From an uncultured Clostridia bacterium (GTDB taxonomy: Bacteria; Bacillota; Clostridia; Oscillospirales; Oscillospiraceae), in contig CALLZZ010000172.1 in NCBI GenBank assembly GCA_937858235.1, forward strand, positions 1 to 49,405: a stretch of 49,405 nt of DNA, in the 5' to 3' direction. The position numbers were made by a program, and so were the translations under genes. The notes beneath the pieces were generated by a model. The model searched no databases and was not told where the DNA came from. It saw only the letters and a list, made by a program, of their open reading frames with translations. Positions within the stretch are counted from its first letter, which is position 1. Each line of letters begins with the position of its first letter. Shown here piece after piece: positions 8,140 through 17,556 of this stretch.

Positions 8140-9642
8140 TTGGACGTTAAAATATTCGACACAACACTTAGAGATGGTGAACAAACACCCGGAGTATCTC
8201 TTATTCCAGATGAGAAATTGAGAATAGCAATTAAACTCGATGAATTGGGTGTAAATGTCATTGAAGCAGGATCAGCCATAACGTCAGAAGGTGAAAGAGA
8301 GGGAATAAAGAAGATTGTGGGAGAAGATTTATCTGCAGAAATATGTAGTTTTGCTCGGGCAGTTAAATCTGATGTAGATTCTGCCCTGGAATGCGAGGTA
8401 AATAGTGTAAACCTTGTTGTACCCACATCAGACCTACATATACACCATAAATTACGTAAAACCAGAGAAGAAGTTAAAGAACTGGCCATCAACACCACAG
8501 AATATGCCGTAGATCAGGGCTTAATTGTGGAATTATCCGCAGAAGATGCAACCCGAAGTGACTTAGATTTCCTCATCCAACTATTCAGGGAAGGAATTGA
8601 TGCCGGGGCAGACAGAATATGTGCCTGTGATACTGTAGGCATGTTAACCCCTGAAAAATCCTACGAATTTTACAAGAAACTGGGAGAACTGGACAAACCC
8701 TTAAGCGTGCATTGTCACAACGACTTTGGGCTTGCAGTTGCAAACACGCTGAGTGCGATAAGAGCTGGGGCAAACCAGGCACACGTAACAGTAAATGGAA
8801 TAGGTGAAAGAGCTGGAAATGCCTCATTAGAAGAAACTATAGTTGCTCTACACTCTCTTTATAATATAAAAACAGATATAAATACTGAAATGTTATACGA
8901 TGTCTCCAGAACTGTATCCAGAGTTACAGGTTTATTTTTACAACCCAACAAGGCGATTGTGGGAGAAAACGCATTTGCACATGAATCAGGTATACATGCT
9001 GATGGTGTGATAAAGAAGGCTGAGACATATGAACCAATAACCCCTGAACTAGTGGGACATAAGCGGAGATTTGTGATGGGAAAACACGTAGGCTCCCATA
9101 TCATCAAGAAACGTATCCAGGAAATGGGATTAAGAATAGATGATGATCAATTCAAGCAGATATTCACTCGTATAAAATCTCTTGGTGATAAAGGAAAATG
9201 CGTTACTGATGTAGACTTGCAAGCGATCACCGAAGATGTTTTAGGTGTAATGGGTGAGAAAGTGGTTGAACTGGAGGAACTCACCGTAGTATCAGGAAGT
9301 AAAGTGACACCCACAGCATCTTTAAGACTTCTTATAGAAGATAAGGAAGTACTCGAGGCGGGTATAGGTATAGGACCTGTCGATGCAGCAATTGTTGCAG
9401 TTAAAAAGAGTATAAAGGATTATGCAGATATAGAGCTCGAAGAATACCATGTAGATGCCATCACAGGCGGTGCAGATGCACTGATTGATGTGGTGGTTAA
9501 ACTTAAACACAACGGTGAAATAGTAACCGCCAGAAGTACGCAACCGGACATTATAATGGCAAGTGTAGAAGCATATTTAAGTGGAATAAACAAGATATTA
9601 AGCACTGAACATGTCAAAAACATAAGAGAAGGCGACTTATAG
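8140..9642 (+). CDS. cimA: (R)-citramalate synthase
   Basis: The enzyme condenses acetyl-CoA with pyruvate to citramalate, the pyruvate route to 2-oxobutyrate and isoleucine. The HMGL-like TIM barrel carries FDTTLRDGEQTPGVS at the N-terminus, the metal-binding HCHNDFG and the NGIGERAGNASLEE loop. A LeuA-type regulatory domain follows from about residue 375. Overall it fits Methanocaldococcus MJ1392-type CimA better than LeuA or AksA, judged by memory of those sequences; LeuA remains possible. TTG 8140 was chosen because GGAAGTGAT lies four bases upstream and the result aligns with family N-termini; ATG 8125 has no ribosome binding site. Confidence 0.78.
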   Translation: MDVKIFDTTLRDGEQTPGVSLIPDEKLRIAIKLDELGVNVIEAGSAITSEGEREGIKKIVGEDLSAEICSFARAVKSDVDSALECEVNSVNLVVPTSDLHIHHKLRKTREEVKELAINTTEYAVDQGLIVELSAEDATRSDLDFLIQLFREGIDAGADRICACDTVGMLTPEKSYEFYKKLGELDKPLSVHCHNDFGLAVANTLSAIRAGANQAHVTVNGIGERAGNASLEETIVALHSLYNIKTDINTEMLYDVSRTVSRVTGLFLQPNKAIVGENAFAHESGIHADGVIKKAETYEPITPELVGHKRRFVMGKHVGSHIIKKRIQEMGLRIDDDQFKQIFTRIKSLGDKGKCVTDVDLQAITEDVLGVMGEKVVELEELTVVSGSKVTPTASLRLLIEDKEVLEAGIGIGPVDAAIVAVKKSIKDYADIELEEYHVDAITGGADALIDVVVKLKHNGEIVTARSTQPDIIMASVEAYLSGINKILSTEHVKNIREGDL

Positions 9643-9668
9643 ATCTATTATTTTTTATTTTTTTTGAG
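9643..9668 (+). terminator. T-rich terminator after cimA
   Basis: After the cimA stop the plus strand reads as T-tracts of six and eight between 9649 and 9667, the usual archaeal factor-independent signal. The GAGG binding site of the next gene follows at once, so termination is probably partial. Confidence 0.4.
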
Positions 9669-9675
9669 GTTTTAA

Positions 9676-10173
9676 ATGGAACATAAAATTCGGGTATTAG
9701 GATTTTCCAAGGTTGTAGAGGACATCCCAGATTTAATAGGAAAAATAAATGATACAACTAGCAATTCCTGTGTTATACAGCTTTTAAACGCAGATGGAAT
9801 AGCAGGGAAAGAACACATCCTTCATGCAACAGAGCAAGCGATTAAGGCATTTGAAAGAAAACAAAATATAGCAAATGATCTAGGCCTCGAGATCTGTGTA
9901 CGAGCATCTGCCCAGAGACAGATATCAAAGGCATTGGAAATATTAGGATTAAAAAAGGGTTTAAACAATATCTGCGCAGTTATTATAGATTGTGATTCTG
10001 GAGTGGATAAAGAACTGGAATTATTACTAGGTAAAACAGATGATACCATTTTAAAACCAGATATATCCCATTTAAATGATCTTTACCAGATTTCTGATGA
10101 AGAAATAGAAAATTCCGGCGGCATTAGCAGGGTTCTGATTGAGAGAACATCTTTACTAGTTTTAGACACATAA
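9676..10173 (+). CDS. cgi121: KEOPS complex subunit Cgi121
   Basis: The 165-residue protein matches archaeal Cgi121. It binds the Bud32 kinase within KEOPS, which makes threonylcarbamoyl-adenosine at position 37 of tRNA. It contains the family core with QLLNADGIAGKEHILHA near residues 35-50 and the segment RASAQRQISKALEILG. GAGG lies nine bases before the start. The stop abuts the convergent PLP-enzyme gene with no gap. Confidence 0.88.
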   Translation: MEHKIRVLGFSKVVEDIPDLIGKINDTTSNSCVIQLLNADGIAGKEHILHATEQAIKAFERKQNIANDLGLEICVRASAQRQISKALEILGLKKGLNNICAVIIDCDSGVDKELELLLGKTDDTILKPDISHLNDLYQISDEEIENSGGISRVLIERTSLLVLDT

Positions 10174-11163
10174 TTAAACTTTCATTGCACTCTTTGCTAT
10201 TTCAATTATTCCATCCAGATTTTCCGATGTTAAACAACATATATCTAGGTTTTTAATCTCTAATGCAACCGCATTCTCCAATATCCTATCATATCGGGGA
10301 CATTTAGAGATCATACCTCCATTATGTACTTTTATGACTGTCCTTAATTCCTTTGCAAGTTTATTGGGGTTATCTGCTTTGCAGATAACGTTAATACCTC
10401 TATTATATTTATGGAACACATTTTCCAATTCGTCCTTCAAATATGAGGATGAAGAAATAGCTTTTGATAATGTGGAGGGGGCATGCTTTATTTCCTGGGA
10501 TATGCCAGCACATGTAACATGATCTGCTTGTAAGAACTTTAAGGATGTTTCCAACATTTCTTCTAGGTTGGAAGATATTAAACCTCCGTTTCCCACGTTC
10601 ACTATCTTAGGGGAGCCTGTTGAGGCCACAATTATATGGGAATGTTTTCCATTGGCCAGCCTACCCGTTTCATCACCTAATGCTCCAGATGCATCTTCAA
10701 TCAGTACAACTCCCTCTTCATCACATACTTCATAGATTTCTTTTATGGGCTGTTCAGCAGTATATCCGGCAAAACTGGTTAAAAAAAAGGCTTCAGGTTT
10801 TTTTTTAATAAGGATGTCAATTAGTTGCTTGGGATCAATTAACCCATTATCTGTGGGCAGATAAATTAGTTCAAGACCCAAGAATTCAGCTATTTTAATA
10901 AAACCAGACCATCCACCCTGGTCAGGGACCATAATTTTCTCCTGAAAATTGTTCATAACTGTAAAAATAGCTGAATTACCACTGTTCATGATTTTTGAGT
11001 ATTTATGGCCGGTTAAATTACATACGTCCTTTTCAGTAGATTTAATCAACTGATTTCTTGATGAAATATCATTAACTGCTTGGCACATAGCCTCTCTGGC
11101 TTCCTTTGAAGGTTTTTTGAAGTAAAGATCCAACAGTTCACTCTCCAACAGGGAAATAAACAT
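10174..11163 (-). CDS. PLP-dependent DegT-fold enzyme of methanogens, function unknown
   Basis: The 329-residue product has fold-type I aminotransferase features similar to DegT/DnrJ proteins. VVLIEDASGALGDE supplies the cofactor aspartate, and TGSPKIVNVGNGG has a lysine where DegT enzymes form the Schiff base. The N-terminus and the 70-residue C-terminus do not match sugar aminotransferases that I recognise, and it lies far from the sugar locus. Transamination, or another PLP chemistry on a small molecule, is possible. Confidence 0.7.
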   Translation of the reverse strand: MFISLLESELLDLYFKKPSKEAREAMCQAVNDISSRNQLIKSTEKDVCNLTGHKYSKIMNSGNSAIFTVMNNFQEKIMVPDQGGWSGFIKIAEFLGLELIYLPTDNGLIDPKQLIDILIKKKPEAFFLTSFAGYTAEQPIKEIYEVCDEEGVVLIEDASGALGDETGRLANGKHSHIIVASTGSPKIVNVGNGGLISSNLEEMLETSLKFLQADHVTCAGISQEIKHAPSTLSKAISSSSYLKDELENVFHKYNRGINVICKADNPNKLAKELRTVIKVHNGGMISKCPRYDRILENAVALEIKNLDICCLTSENLDGIIEIAKSAMKV

Positions 11164-11196
11164 TTATTTATAACAAAGGTATTCTAAAAAGAATAA

Positions 11197-12366
11197 TTAG
11201 ACACTAAAAAAGCTATCCAGAGTTGTCTGTCTGGACTGCAATAACTCCTTCAACAGATCACTGGTTTTAACGAATTTATCAAGTGGTAATTTTAGATTAC
11301 TACCTATATATGCTAAAGCAGTTTTCATATCCTCAAATTCTTTATATGGTTGGTTCATGGCACTTCTAATATTTTCCCTGACGTTGAATACTCCCAGAGG
11401 TATATAACCCTGGTAGGCTTCCCTTAAGATAATTGCAGCTGCCTGTTTTTTTTCCCTAACAAGTTCTTCAAGAACTGCCATCTTTGATGTATAATAACAG
11501 CCACCCACTCGGGAGTATCCTCGTTTACCTGTATTGTTTTCATAGTCAGAGAATATAATTTCTTCCCTTCGCAGTACATGGAGGAATGCTTCCATCCACT
11601 CAAACTGCCATTCCATTGGTAATAAAAGAATTGCATAGTAATTGTTGAGGCTGCTGTATTCATAAACCCGATGAGTTTCAATGGCGTCGTATGTTCTAAT
11701 TTGCCGAAGTAATTGGTCTCCTATGGTACTATCGCATGCAGTAATAGACCATCTGGTCGGCACCATCTTCCGGTTTTTACCCAATCCCATGGTTCCCACA
11801 GAGAAGGCTTTCTGAATACTGGAAAATGGTACTTCCTTACTGTGAAGGTGCATTACTGCGTCTGCTGCCTTTAAATCGCTATCATAGTAAGCTTTCTCCA
11901 GTTCACGGTCCCACTTGACAGTTTCTATATCAAATTTTTCCAGGAGGGCACTTGGGCCATGGGGAGCATGTTCTTCATTAAATGTTCGGCCACGTGGTTT
12001 ACTACCGAATTCTGCTTCGCTGTTTATGGAGGCAGAGGCCAGTGATATTTCTTGTAACTTTTCAACAAAAGGATTCTCCAGATCAGTTACTTTGTTGGTT
12101 AGTTTTCCCCGTACAAGGTTAAGCCGGTAGCCGATGATATCTTCCTGTGTTTTATCAGTTTGTATCCAGGACTCAGGTGTGTCCATTATTGAGGTGTCAC
12201 CCTGTATTGGGGTTATCATAGGGCCAGCGAATACTTTAGGGTAGTTCCAGCTTCCAATAAAAACAGATGGAGGTGTGCTACCATCCAGTTCCCGGCCAAC
12301 ATCTATACTTGGTATTTGTATCTTGGATGTCAGTCTCTTCAGGTAGGCTGCCTTTCCTTTTATCAT
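11197..12366 (-). CDS. nreA: DNA repair protein NreA with C-terminal PCNA-binding motif
   Basis: The 389-residue protein belongs to the archaeal Nre family, which takes part in repair of alkylation and crosslink damage with the sliding clamp. The conserved STPPSVFIGSWNYPKV and GPM elements sit at residues 30-52. The extreme C-terminus carries QTTLDSFF (380-387), a perfect PCNA-interacting peptide. NreA proteins often start with a cysteine-rich zinc finger; here an in-frame stop lies immediately upstream of the start, so that finger is absent. A TATA-like box (about 12379-12390) is only about 20 bases before the start, so the transcript is nearly leaderless. Confidence 0.9.
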   Translation of the reverse strand: MIKGKAAYLKRLTSKIQIPSIDVGRELDGSTPPSVFIGSWNYPKVFAGPMITPIQGDTSIMDTPESWIQTDKTQEDIIGYRLNLVRGKLTNKVTDLENPFVEKLQEISLASASINSEAEFGSKPRGRTFNEEHAPHGPSALLEKFDIETVKWDRELEKAYYDSDLKAADAVMHLHSKEVPFSSIQKAFSVGTMGLGKNRKMVPTRWSITACDSTIGDQLLRQIRTYDAIETHRVYEYSSLNNYYAILLLPMEWQFEWMEAFLHVLRREEIIFSDYENNTGKRGYSRVGGCYYTSKMAVLEELVREKKQAAAIILREAYQGYIPLGVFNVRENIRSAMNQPYKEFEDMKTALAYIGSNLKLPLDKFVKTSDLLKELLQSRQTTLDSFFSV

Positions 12367-12560
12367 ATTAATTACTATATATTTTTATTAAATAAAAAGT
12401 TGATGAGAGCAGATGAAATGTAAAGTTAGTGATGCTATTTTTACAGTTACTCTCTTTAATTAAAGTGTTACCAATTTAGGTGAAGATTTATTCAATTTTT
12501 TTCTTTTTTTAAACCTACTTAAATAATTGAAACTAAATAAAAGAGATTTTGAAGTGTCCT

Positions 12561-13013
12561 TTATCTTTTATCTAAATGTAGTGATGCTGAGTTCATGCAA
12601 TACCTTTTCCCGGTAGGTGGGGGACCATCATCAAAGACATGGCCCAGATGGGCGCCGCAGCGGGCGCATAAGGCCTCGGTCCTAACCATGAAATGGCTGT
12701 TATCAACAGCAGTGACTACGTTTTCTTTTGCAATGGGTTCCCAGAAACTGGGCCATCCAGTGCCTGATTCAAACTTGGTATTGGAGTCAAATAAGTCAGT
12801 ATGACAACATACACACTGGTATATTCCATTTTCATGACAGTCATGGTATTTACCAGTGAATGGTAGTTCAGTCCCTTGTTTTCTGGCTACATCATAAGAT
12901 TCTGGACTGAGTTCTTTCATCCACTCTTCATCTGTCTTTTCTATCCTATCCACTAGTTTAATTTCCCCGGTTTTTGCAAAGTAGATTGGAATTTTTCTAT
13001 CTTCATAAGACAT
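12561..13013 (-). CDS. msrB: Peptide methionine-R-sulfoxide reductase
   Basis: The 150-residue enzyme reduces the R form of methionine sulfoxide in proteins. It has the MsrB core FESGTGWPSFWEP and the catalytic cysteine in RYCMNSASL at the C-terminus. Two CxxC pairs (CVCC and CARC) bind structural zinc. The length is normal for the family. It is a single gene separated from its neighbours by AT-rich gaps on both sides. Confidence 0.95.
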   Translation of the reverse strand: MSYEDRKIPIYFAKTGEIKLVDRIEKTDEEWMKELSPESYDVARKQGTELPFTGKYHDCHENGIYQCVCCHTDLFDSNTKFESGTGWPSFWEPIAKENVVTAVDNSHFMVRTEALCARCGAHLGHVFDDGPPPTGKRYCMNSASLHLDKR

Positions 13014-13144
13014 AATATAAATTATGGACTTTAAAATTAATATAAATATGGTTTATTCATCATAAATGAAAAATATTTCTTTGATTCTGAATTATTTAAG
13101 TTTAATCTCGTTTTCACTAATACCGGTTTCTAAAATAACCCCAT

Positions 13145-13177
13145 ACCTAAAAAAATAAATTAAAATTAAAAAAATAA
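13145..13177 (-). terminator. T-tract terminator after guaAB
   Basis: Read on the minus strand, the bases after the guaAB stop contain two runs of seven T (from the A-runs at 13147-13175 on the plus strand). This is the common archaeal termination signal. Confidence 0.5.
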
Positions 13178-14104
13178 TTAAGCAAACTCAATAGTGCTGG
13201 GGGGTTTATCACTCACAGAAAGCGACACATGGGTAACTTCAGGTATCTCTGCAGTGATACGCTGGGAAATTTTCCTGATCATATGCCATGGTAATTCAGG
13301 TACCTGGGCTGTCATGGCATCTAGAGATTCCACCATTCTTAGTACCACTAAATATCCATAGTCCCTCATATCTCCTTTAACTCCCGTGGCCATGGTATCG
13401 GTTAAAACTGCAAAGTACTGCCATAGACTATCTTCTATACCTTCCCTTTTTACCTCGTCTTCAACGATTGCGTTGGCTTTCCGGCATATTTCAATTTTTT
13501 CCCGGGTTATTGGGCCTACAATACGCACGGCCAGTCCAGGGCCCGGGAATGGCTGTCTGTTTATTATTTCGGCAGGAAGGCCAAGCTCAGATCCCACTAT
13601 CCTTACTTCATCCTTGTAAAGGTCTCTAATGGGCTCCACAATCTTAAGTACAAGTCCATGGGGCAGAGCTAAGTTATGGTGGGATTTGATGTTTCCCTGA
13701 GTTTCAATCCAGTCCGGGGCTATGGTTCCCTGCACCAGATACTCAGCACTCACATCTTCAGCTACTCTTTCAAAAACGTTGATGAACACTTCTCCGATGA
13801 TTTTTCGTTTCTCTTCAGGATCAATGACATCCTCCAGTTTATCTAAAAATTCTTCGCTGGCATCAACGGATATAAAATTAAGCCTGTCCTTGAAGGTATC
13901 CTCAACATATTCAGCTTCTCCTTCCCGTATCAGGCCATGGTCTACAAAAACAGCTATCAAATTATCTCCTATGGCATTTGAAGCTAGTACTGATGAAACT
14001 GAACTGTCTATACCGCCTGATAATGCAATTATGGCTTTTTTATCTCCTATGGTATTTTTCATATCTTTAATGGATTCATTTATAAAATCAGATGGATTTA
14101 ACAT
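13178..14104 (-). CDS. guaAB: GMP synthase subunit B, ATP pyrophosphatase
   Basis: This is the amination subunit of archaeal GMP synthase, converting XMP to GMP with ATP and ammonia from subunit A. The P-loop-like ALSGGIDSSV is at residues 25-34, and the C-terminal dimer domain contains RQPFPGPGLAVR and ends near PPSTIEFA. ATG 14104 was chosen because AAGGGTG precedes it at normal distance and the protein begins like its homologues; an upstream frame to 14242 overlaps guaAA and is not credible. The two subunits are separate genes, as in most archaea. Confidence 0.95.
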   Translation of the reverse strand: MLNPSDFINESIKDMKNTIGDKKAIIALSGGIDSSVSSVLASNAIGDNLIAVFVDHGLIREGEAEYVEDTFKDRLNFISVDASEEFLDKLEDVIDPEEKRKIIGEVFINVFERVAEDVSAEYLVQGTIAPDWIETQGNIKSHHNLALPHGLVLKIVEPIRDLYKDEVRIVGSELGLPAEIINRQPFPGPGLAVRIVGPITREKIEICRKANAIVEDEVKREGIEDSLWQYFAVLTDTMATGVKGDMRDYGYLVVLRMVESLDAMTAQVPELPWHMIRKISQRITAEIPEVTHVSLSVSDKPPSTIEFA

Positions 14105-14147
14105 ATATATACACCCTTGTTTATTATTATACTTTTTTTCTATGATA

Positions 14148-14714
14148 TTATTTCTTGAATTCCTTACAAACCCTGTGGAAGTTTTCAAATATAAGATGCC
14201 CTTTTTCAGTGTGGTGCACTTCGGGGTGGAACTGGATACCATAGATTGGTTTGTCCTTGTGTTTCATGGCCTCTATATTACATGCGGATGATGTTGCCAG
14301 TAATTTAAAATCAGGAGGTAAAGTTTTAACATCATCTTTATGTGAGGTCCATACATCCATGGTTTCCCCTATTCCCTGGAATATATCGTTTTCATCAAGG
14401 ATATTGATTGTGTATTTGGCGTAGCTTTCTATACCTGCACTTCCAATTTCCCCTCCATATGCCTGGGCTATGAGCTGATGGCCAAGACAAATTCCTAAAA
14501 TGGGAATATCCAACTCTTTAATGTATTTGGGCGTATTGCCTGCTTTTTCTATGCTGGGACCTCCACCCAGTATGATTCCTAAAGGATTCTTTTCAATCAC
14601 CTCTTCTATGGAGGTTGTATTAGGTATAATCTCCGCCGGGTATTTCAGGTAACCAAGACTCCGATTAATTCGGTGATTGTACTGTCCATGATTGTTGATG
14701 ACCAATATTTTCAT
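14148..14714 (-). CDS. guaAA: GMP synthase subunit A, glutamine amidotransferase
   Basis: This class I amidotransferase, about 188 residues long, hydrolyses glutamine and feeds ammonia to subunit B. The nucleophilic cysteine is in GICLGHQLIAQ, and the His-Glu pair is in FHPEVHHTE. The start is taken at 14714 (MKILVINNHGQYNHR), which matches the family N-terminus. It is transcribed just ahead of guaAB with a 43-base gap. Confidence 0.94.
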   Translation of the reverse strand: MKILVINNHGQYNHRINRSLGYLKYPAEIIPNTTSIEEVIEKNPLGIILGGGPSIEKAGNTPKYIKELDIPILGICLGHQLIAQAYGGEIGSAGIESYAKYTINILDENDIFQGIGETMDVWTSHKDDVKTLPPDFKLLATSSACNIEAMKHKDKPIYGIQFHPEVHHTEKGHLIFENFHRVCKEFKK

Positions 14715-14814
14715 TGTAGATTCTCTCATTAATTTACTAGGATTTAATTAATAATAAAATTATCAATTGGTTTTCTGGAAAAATTTATATCTTTAAAACC
14801 ATAAATATAGTGAT

Positions 14815-14964
14815 ATGGAATTAAGAGATATTTTATTTATAATAGTGGCCATAATACTCGCGGTAATCGTATTTAATGTATTTATATGGCTATTACCCGT
14901 AATAATTATCCTTATAATAGCATATATCATCTATCTGTTTTTAAAGGGGCCCTCCCGCTATTAA
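14815..14964 (+). CDS. Small single-pass membrane protein, 49 residues
   Basis: The ORF encodes a short peptide that is almost entirely hydrophobic (isoleucine, valine, leucine) from residue 6 to 45, with a basic C-terminal tail KGPSRY. One or two membrane helices are expected. No function is recognised. A TATA-like AAATTTATAT lies about 30 bases upstream, and there is no clear ribosome binding site, consistent with a leaderless transcript. It lies between divergent guaAA and the DUF447 gene. Confidence 0.55.
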   Translation: MELRDILFIIVAIILAVIVFNVFIWLLPVIIILIIAYIIYLFLKGPSRY

Positions 14965-15028
14965 AAAGGTTAACTATTTTTTAATATTTTTAAGTAATCA
15001 AATAAAATAAGTACAATGAGGTTAACAC

Positions 15029-15649
15029 ATGCAGGATCTCCACTCAATTGGCATGAAGAAAGGAATGCTTTATGAAACTATTATAACCACTATAAATCCA
15101 GATAAAACGCCCAATGCAGCGCCTATGGGGGTTATATGTAAAGATAAAGGTGAAATAGTGGTTTATTTACATGAAGGATCTCGAACAATTAAAAATATTA
15201 AGAACAATAGGGCATTTGTTGTTAATGTACTTAAAGATCCACTAGTTTTTGTTGATTCTACACTGGATAATCTTTCAGAAGAATATTTCCTAGAATTTAA
15301 AGATAATTATGCTGTTAAAAATGCAGATGCATATTTCCTGGCCAAAGTCAATGATCTTAAGTATATTGAGAGGGAAGACCAGTTCGGAATTGATAAAAGT
15401 TACATAATAAAGGCCGGCGTAGAGGAAATCGTTGTAGATAATGAGTGTGCAGAACCTTTGAATCGGGCAATTTATGGTGTTATAGAAGCACTGGTTTATC
15501 TCACCCGTAAAGATATGATAAGCGGGGAGACAGAGAAACTCTACAACCTCAGGATGAAGGAGATATCCCGGATTGTGAACAAAGTGGGCTCCAAGAAACA
15601 TACAAAGGCCATTAAAAAAGTGATGGATGCTTGGGATGAGGATAAATAA
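15029..15649 (+). CDS. DUF447-family flavin-binding protein
   Basis: The 206-residue protein resembles the archaeal DUF447 group, which has a split-barrel FMN-binding fold. The N-terminus ETIITTINPDKTPNAAPMGV and the SRTIKNIKNNRAFVVNV segment follow the flavin reductase-like pattern. The biological role is not known; oxidoreductase is a reasonable guess. GAGGT sits seven bases ahead of the ATG. A flavodoxin gene follows 51 bases later, so a redox pair is possible. Confidence 0.8.
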   Translation: MQDLHSIGMKKGMLYETIITTINPDKTPNAAPMGVICKDKGEIVVYLHEGSRTIKNIKNNRAFVVNVLKDPLVFVDSTLDNLSEEYFLEFKDNYAVKNADAYFLAKVNDLKYIEREDQFGIDKSYIIKAGVEEIVVDNECAEPLNRAIYGVIEALVYLTRKDMISGETEKLYNLRMKEISRIVNKVGSKKHTKAIKKVMDAWDEDK

Positions 15650-15700
15650 TTATTTCTTTTTTTTAGATAAATTCATTTAATAGTTGCACAGATTAAATCT

Positions 15701-16180
15701 ATGAGATCTTTAATTGTATACTATTCAAGAAGTGGGCAGACAGCAAAAATTGCCCGAGAACTGGCAGATGCACTCAAATGTGATTTAGAGGAGATTATCG
15801 ACACAAAAAAACGATCTGGTATTCTGGGTTGGTTACGCTCTGGTAGTGATGCCATGAAAAAGTCACTAACTGTTTTAGAAAGAGCTGTTAATGATCCTGC
15901 AGAGTATGATCTTATAGTGATAGGAACGCCTAACTGGGCAGGTCATGTATCTTCTCCGGTCAGGACTTATATACATCAAAACCAGGCGAAATTCAAAGAA
16001 TTAGCCTTTTTCTGCACAGCAGGCAGTAATGACTTCGCTGGACCCTTTAACGATATGAATGAAATCAGTGGAAAATCTCCAGTGGCAACTCTTGGTGTGA
16101 GAGGTAAGAAAATTAATGATGGGAGCTATAAATCTGAAGTGCAGGAGTTTATAAAAACCCTTCCCGTGAATGACATTTAA
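15701..16180 (+). CDS. Flavodoxin-like protein
   Basis: The 159-residue single domain has the FMN phosphate-binding loop YYSRSGQTAKIA at residues 7-18 and GTPNWAGHVSSPVRTY in the second flavin loop. Such proteins carry electrons or act as small NAD(P)H-quinone reductases. It follows a DUF447 flavoprotein on the same strand. Confidence 0.85.
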   Translation: MRSLIVYYSRSGQTAKIARELADALKCDLEEIIDTKKRSGILGWLRSGSDAMKKSLTVLERAVNDPAEYDLIVIGTPNWAGHVSSPVRTYIHQNQAKFKELAFFCTAGSNDFAGPFNDMNEISGKSPVATLGVRGKKINDGSYKSEVQEFIKTLPVNDI

Positions 16181-16268
16181 TAGATAACCTTTAGCAGACA
16201 TTTGAGACACATTAACAGATAACCCTTTAGCAAATAACTTTTAAGCAGATAAAATTGGAGTTCATATT

Positions 16269-16664
16269 TTGTTGCTTAATCAGATCGGAATTATTAAATC
16301 CCCATATAAACTTAGAACTGATGCGCCTCGTCAGGGTCGATATTCCCCGGAGATAAGTGAATTAATGGTTTTTGATGAATATTCAGATGGATTGGATTCA
16401 ATAAAAAGACATGAATATTTGTATGTTTTCTACTGGCAGGACAAGGCAGAAAGAGATAAGCTTAAAGTAACCCCTCCCGGTGAGTTAGGGGAGAAGGGAG
16501 TATTCTCTATCAGATCTCCTGCGCGACCAAATCCCATTGCACTTTGCTTGGTTAAGGTACAGAAAATTGAAAATAACAGCTTATTTGTGAAATGGTTAGA
16601 TGCCATTGATGGGTCACCTCTACTGGATATAAAGCCCTTTATTAAGGAATTGGATTGTATGTGA
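16269..16664 (+). CDS. trmO: TrmO-like (TsaA/YaeB) tRNA methyltransferase
   Basis: The 131-residue beta-barrel protein belongs to the TsaA family, some of which methylate N6-threonylcarbamoyladenosine in tRNA using SAM. IGIIKSPY begins the fold. GVFSIRSPARPNPIAL is the defining signature, and LDAIDGSPLLDIKPF follows. It starts at TTG 16269, with GGAG eight bases upstream. Archaeal members may have other SAM-dependent substrates, so the exact reaction is uncertain. Confidence 0.78.
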   Translation: MLLNQIGIIKSPYKLRTDAPRQGRYSPEISELMVFDEYSDGLDSIKRHEYLYVFYWQDKAERDKLKVTPPGELGEKGVFSIRSPARPNPIALCLVKVQKIENNSLFVKWLDAIDGSPLLDIKPFIKELDCM

Positions 16665-16705
16665 ATATTTCTGGTAAAAACTTTTTCTAATTCTAATCAA
16701 TTTCC

Positions 16706-17476
16706 TTATTTCTCCAGATAAAACTCCTTACGTCGGGCTTCCAGGAGATTAGGTTCTTTACCCACAAGTTCGGATGCTACCATTAATTTATTTTCAGTTT
16801 CATCCTGTACTGATTTTATAAACTCAAAACAGTGAAGGTCTCTCAGAAGGTGATGGTCCACCACCACCTTTGGTATTTCCCTGCAGAGATGGGTCAAGTT
16901 GATTTTTGCCTGGTCAATATCCTTCTTGGATAAGGCGAATCCCAAAAGATAAAGTGGTGGGCCACTTAAAATCAATATATCCGGGCTTTCTTTCAGGATA
17001 TAATTTTTATTCCCATTATAAATCGGTCCTTGTACATCAGAAGCATGCATCACAGTTTCATTTTTATATCGAATGGTTATTGTCACAAGAAAGCCCAGTT
17101 TATTTCCCTTTGAGCCGTGGGGTAGGGCGTTTGAAAATCTAATTTCTGTATTTCCTTCTTGGAAGGAGTTACCGTCACTGTATGTTATATCCGAATTTAA
17201 ATCCTTTAAATTTTTCAATAAATTCCTGGCCCTGGTCATTTGGTTCTTATTTATATTTTTTTCCGGATTTTTTAAGAACAGCTTCTTATCCTGATAGATA
17301 TCTTCAGCATATTTGGGGCTTGAATCTAGAAATCTTCCCAAGCTGAAAGGTGTGAAGTGGTCGTGATGGTAGTGGCTGATGGTCACGATGTCTGCTAACA
17401 GTGCATGTTTCTGTATGGCAGCTCTTGTTTCATGTAAAGCGTTAAATTCAGTTTCCCATGGCGGTAATAAAATTAA
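16706..17476 (-). pseudogene. UPF0282-type metallo-beta-lactamase-fold gene, N-terminus removed by integration
   Basis: From 17386 downward the frame encodes HYHHDHFTPF (metal site), ASDVQGP and VDHHLLRD, characteristic of the archaeal UPF0282 MBL-fold family. The homologous frame continues upstream past any start codon through the family element PPWETEFNALHETR to about 17464-17476, then hits a TAA at 17477-17479. Intact members have a further 40 or so N-terminal residues ahead of this proline pair. The missing part is probably at the other end of the provirus. A GTG at 17386 could start a shortened protein lacking the first strands. Confidence 0.8.
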
Positions 17477-17480
17477 TTAT
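17455..17480. other. Probable left attachment site (attL)
   Basis: Homology of the MBL-fold frame ends between 17464 and 17476, and a stop codon of non-host origin follows. The junction is placed here by inference. The core cannot be defined without the right end. Confidence 0.6.
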
Positions 17481-17556
17481 TCTGTTTTCCACTGATATTT
17501 TTTAGTTTTACCTAAACTTCTTATCGATTCTTACCTGTTCCCATCCAGGAATTTTT

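Noticed and set aside
8106..8498. Minus-strand 130-codon ORF opposite cimA
   Set aside because: Lies wholly antisense to a conserved enzyme; its composition is a mirror of cimA codons and it has no ribosome site.
13178..14242. Longer start for guaAB at 14242
   Set aside because: Would overlap guaAA in another frame; the start at 14104 has a good ribosome site and matches homologues.
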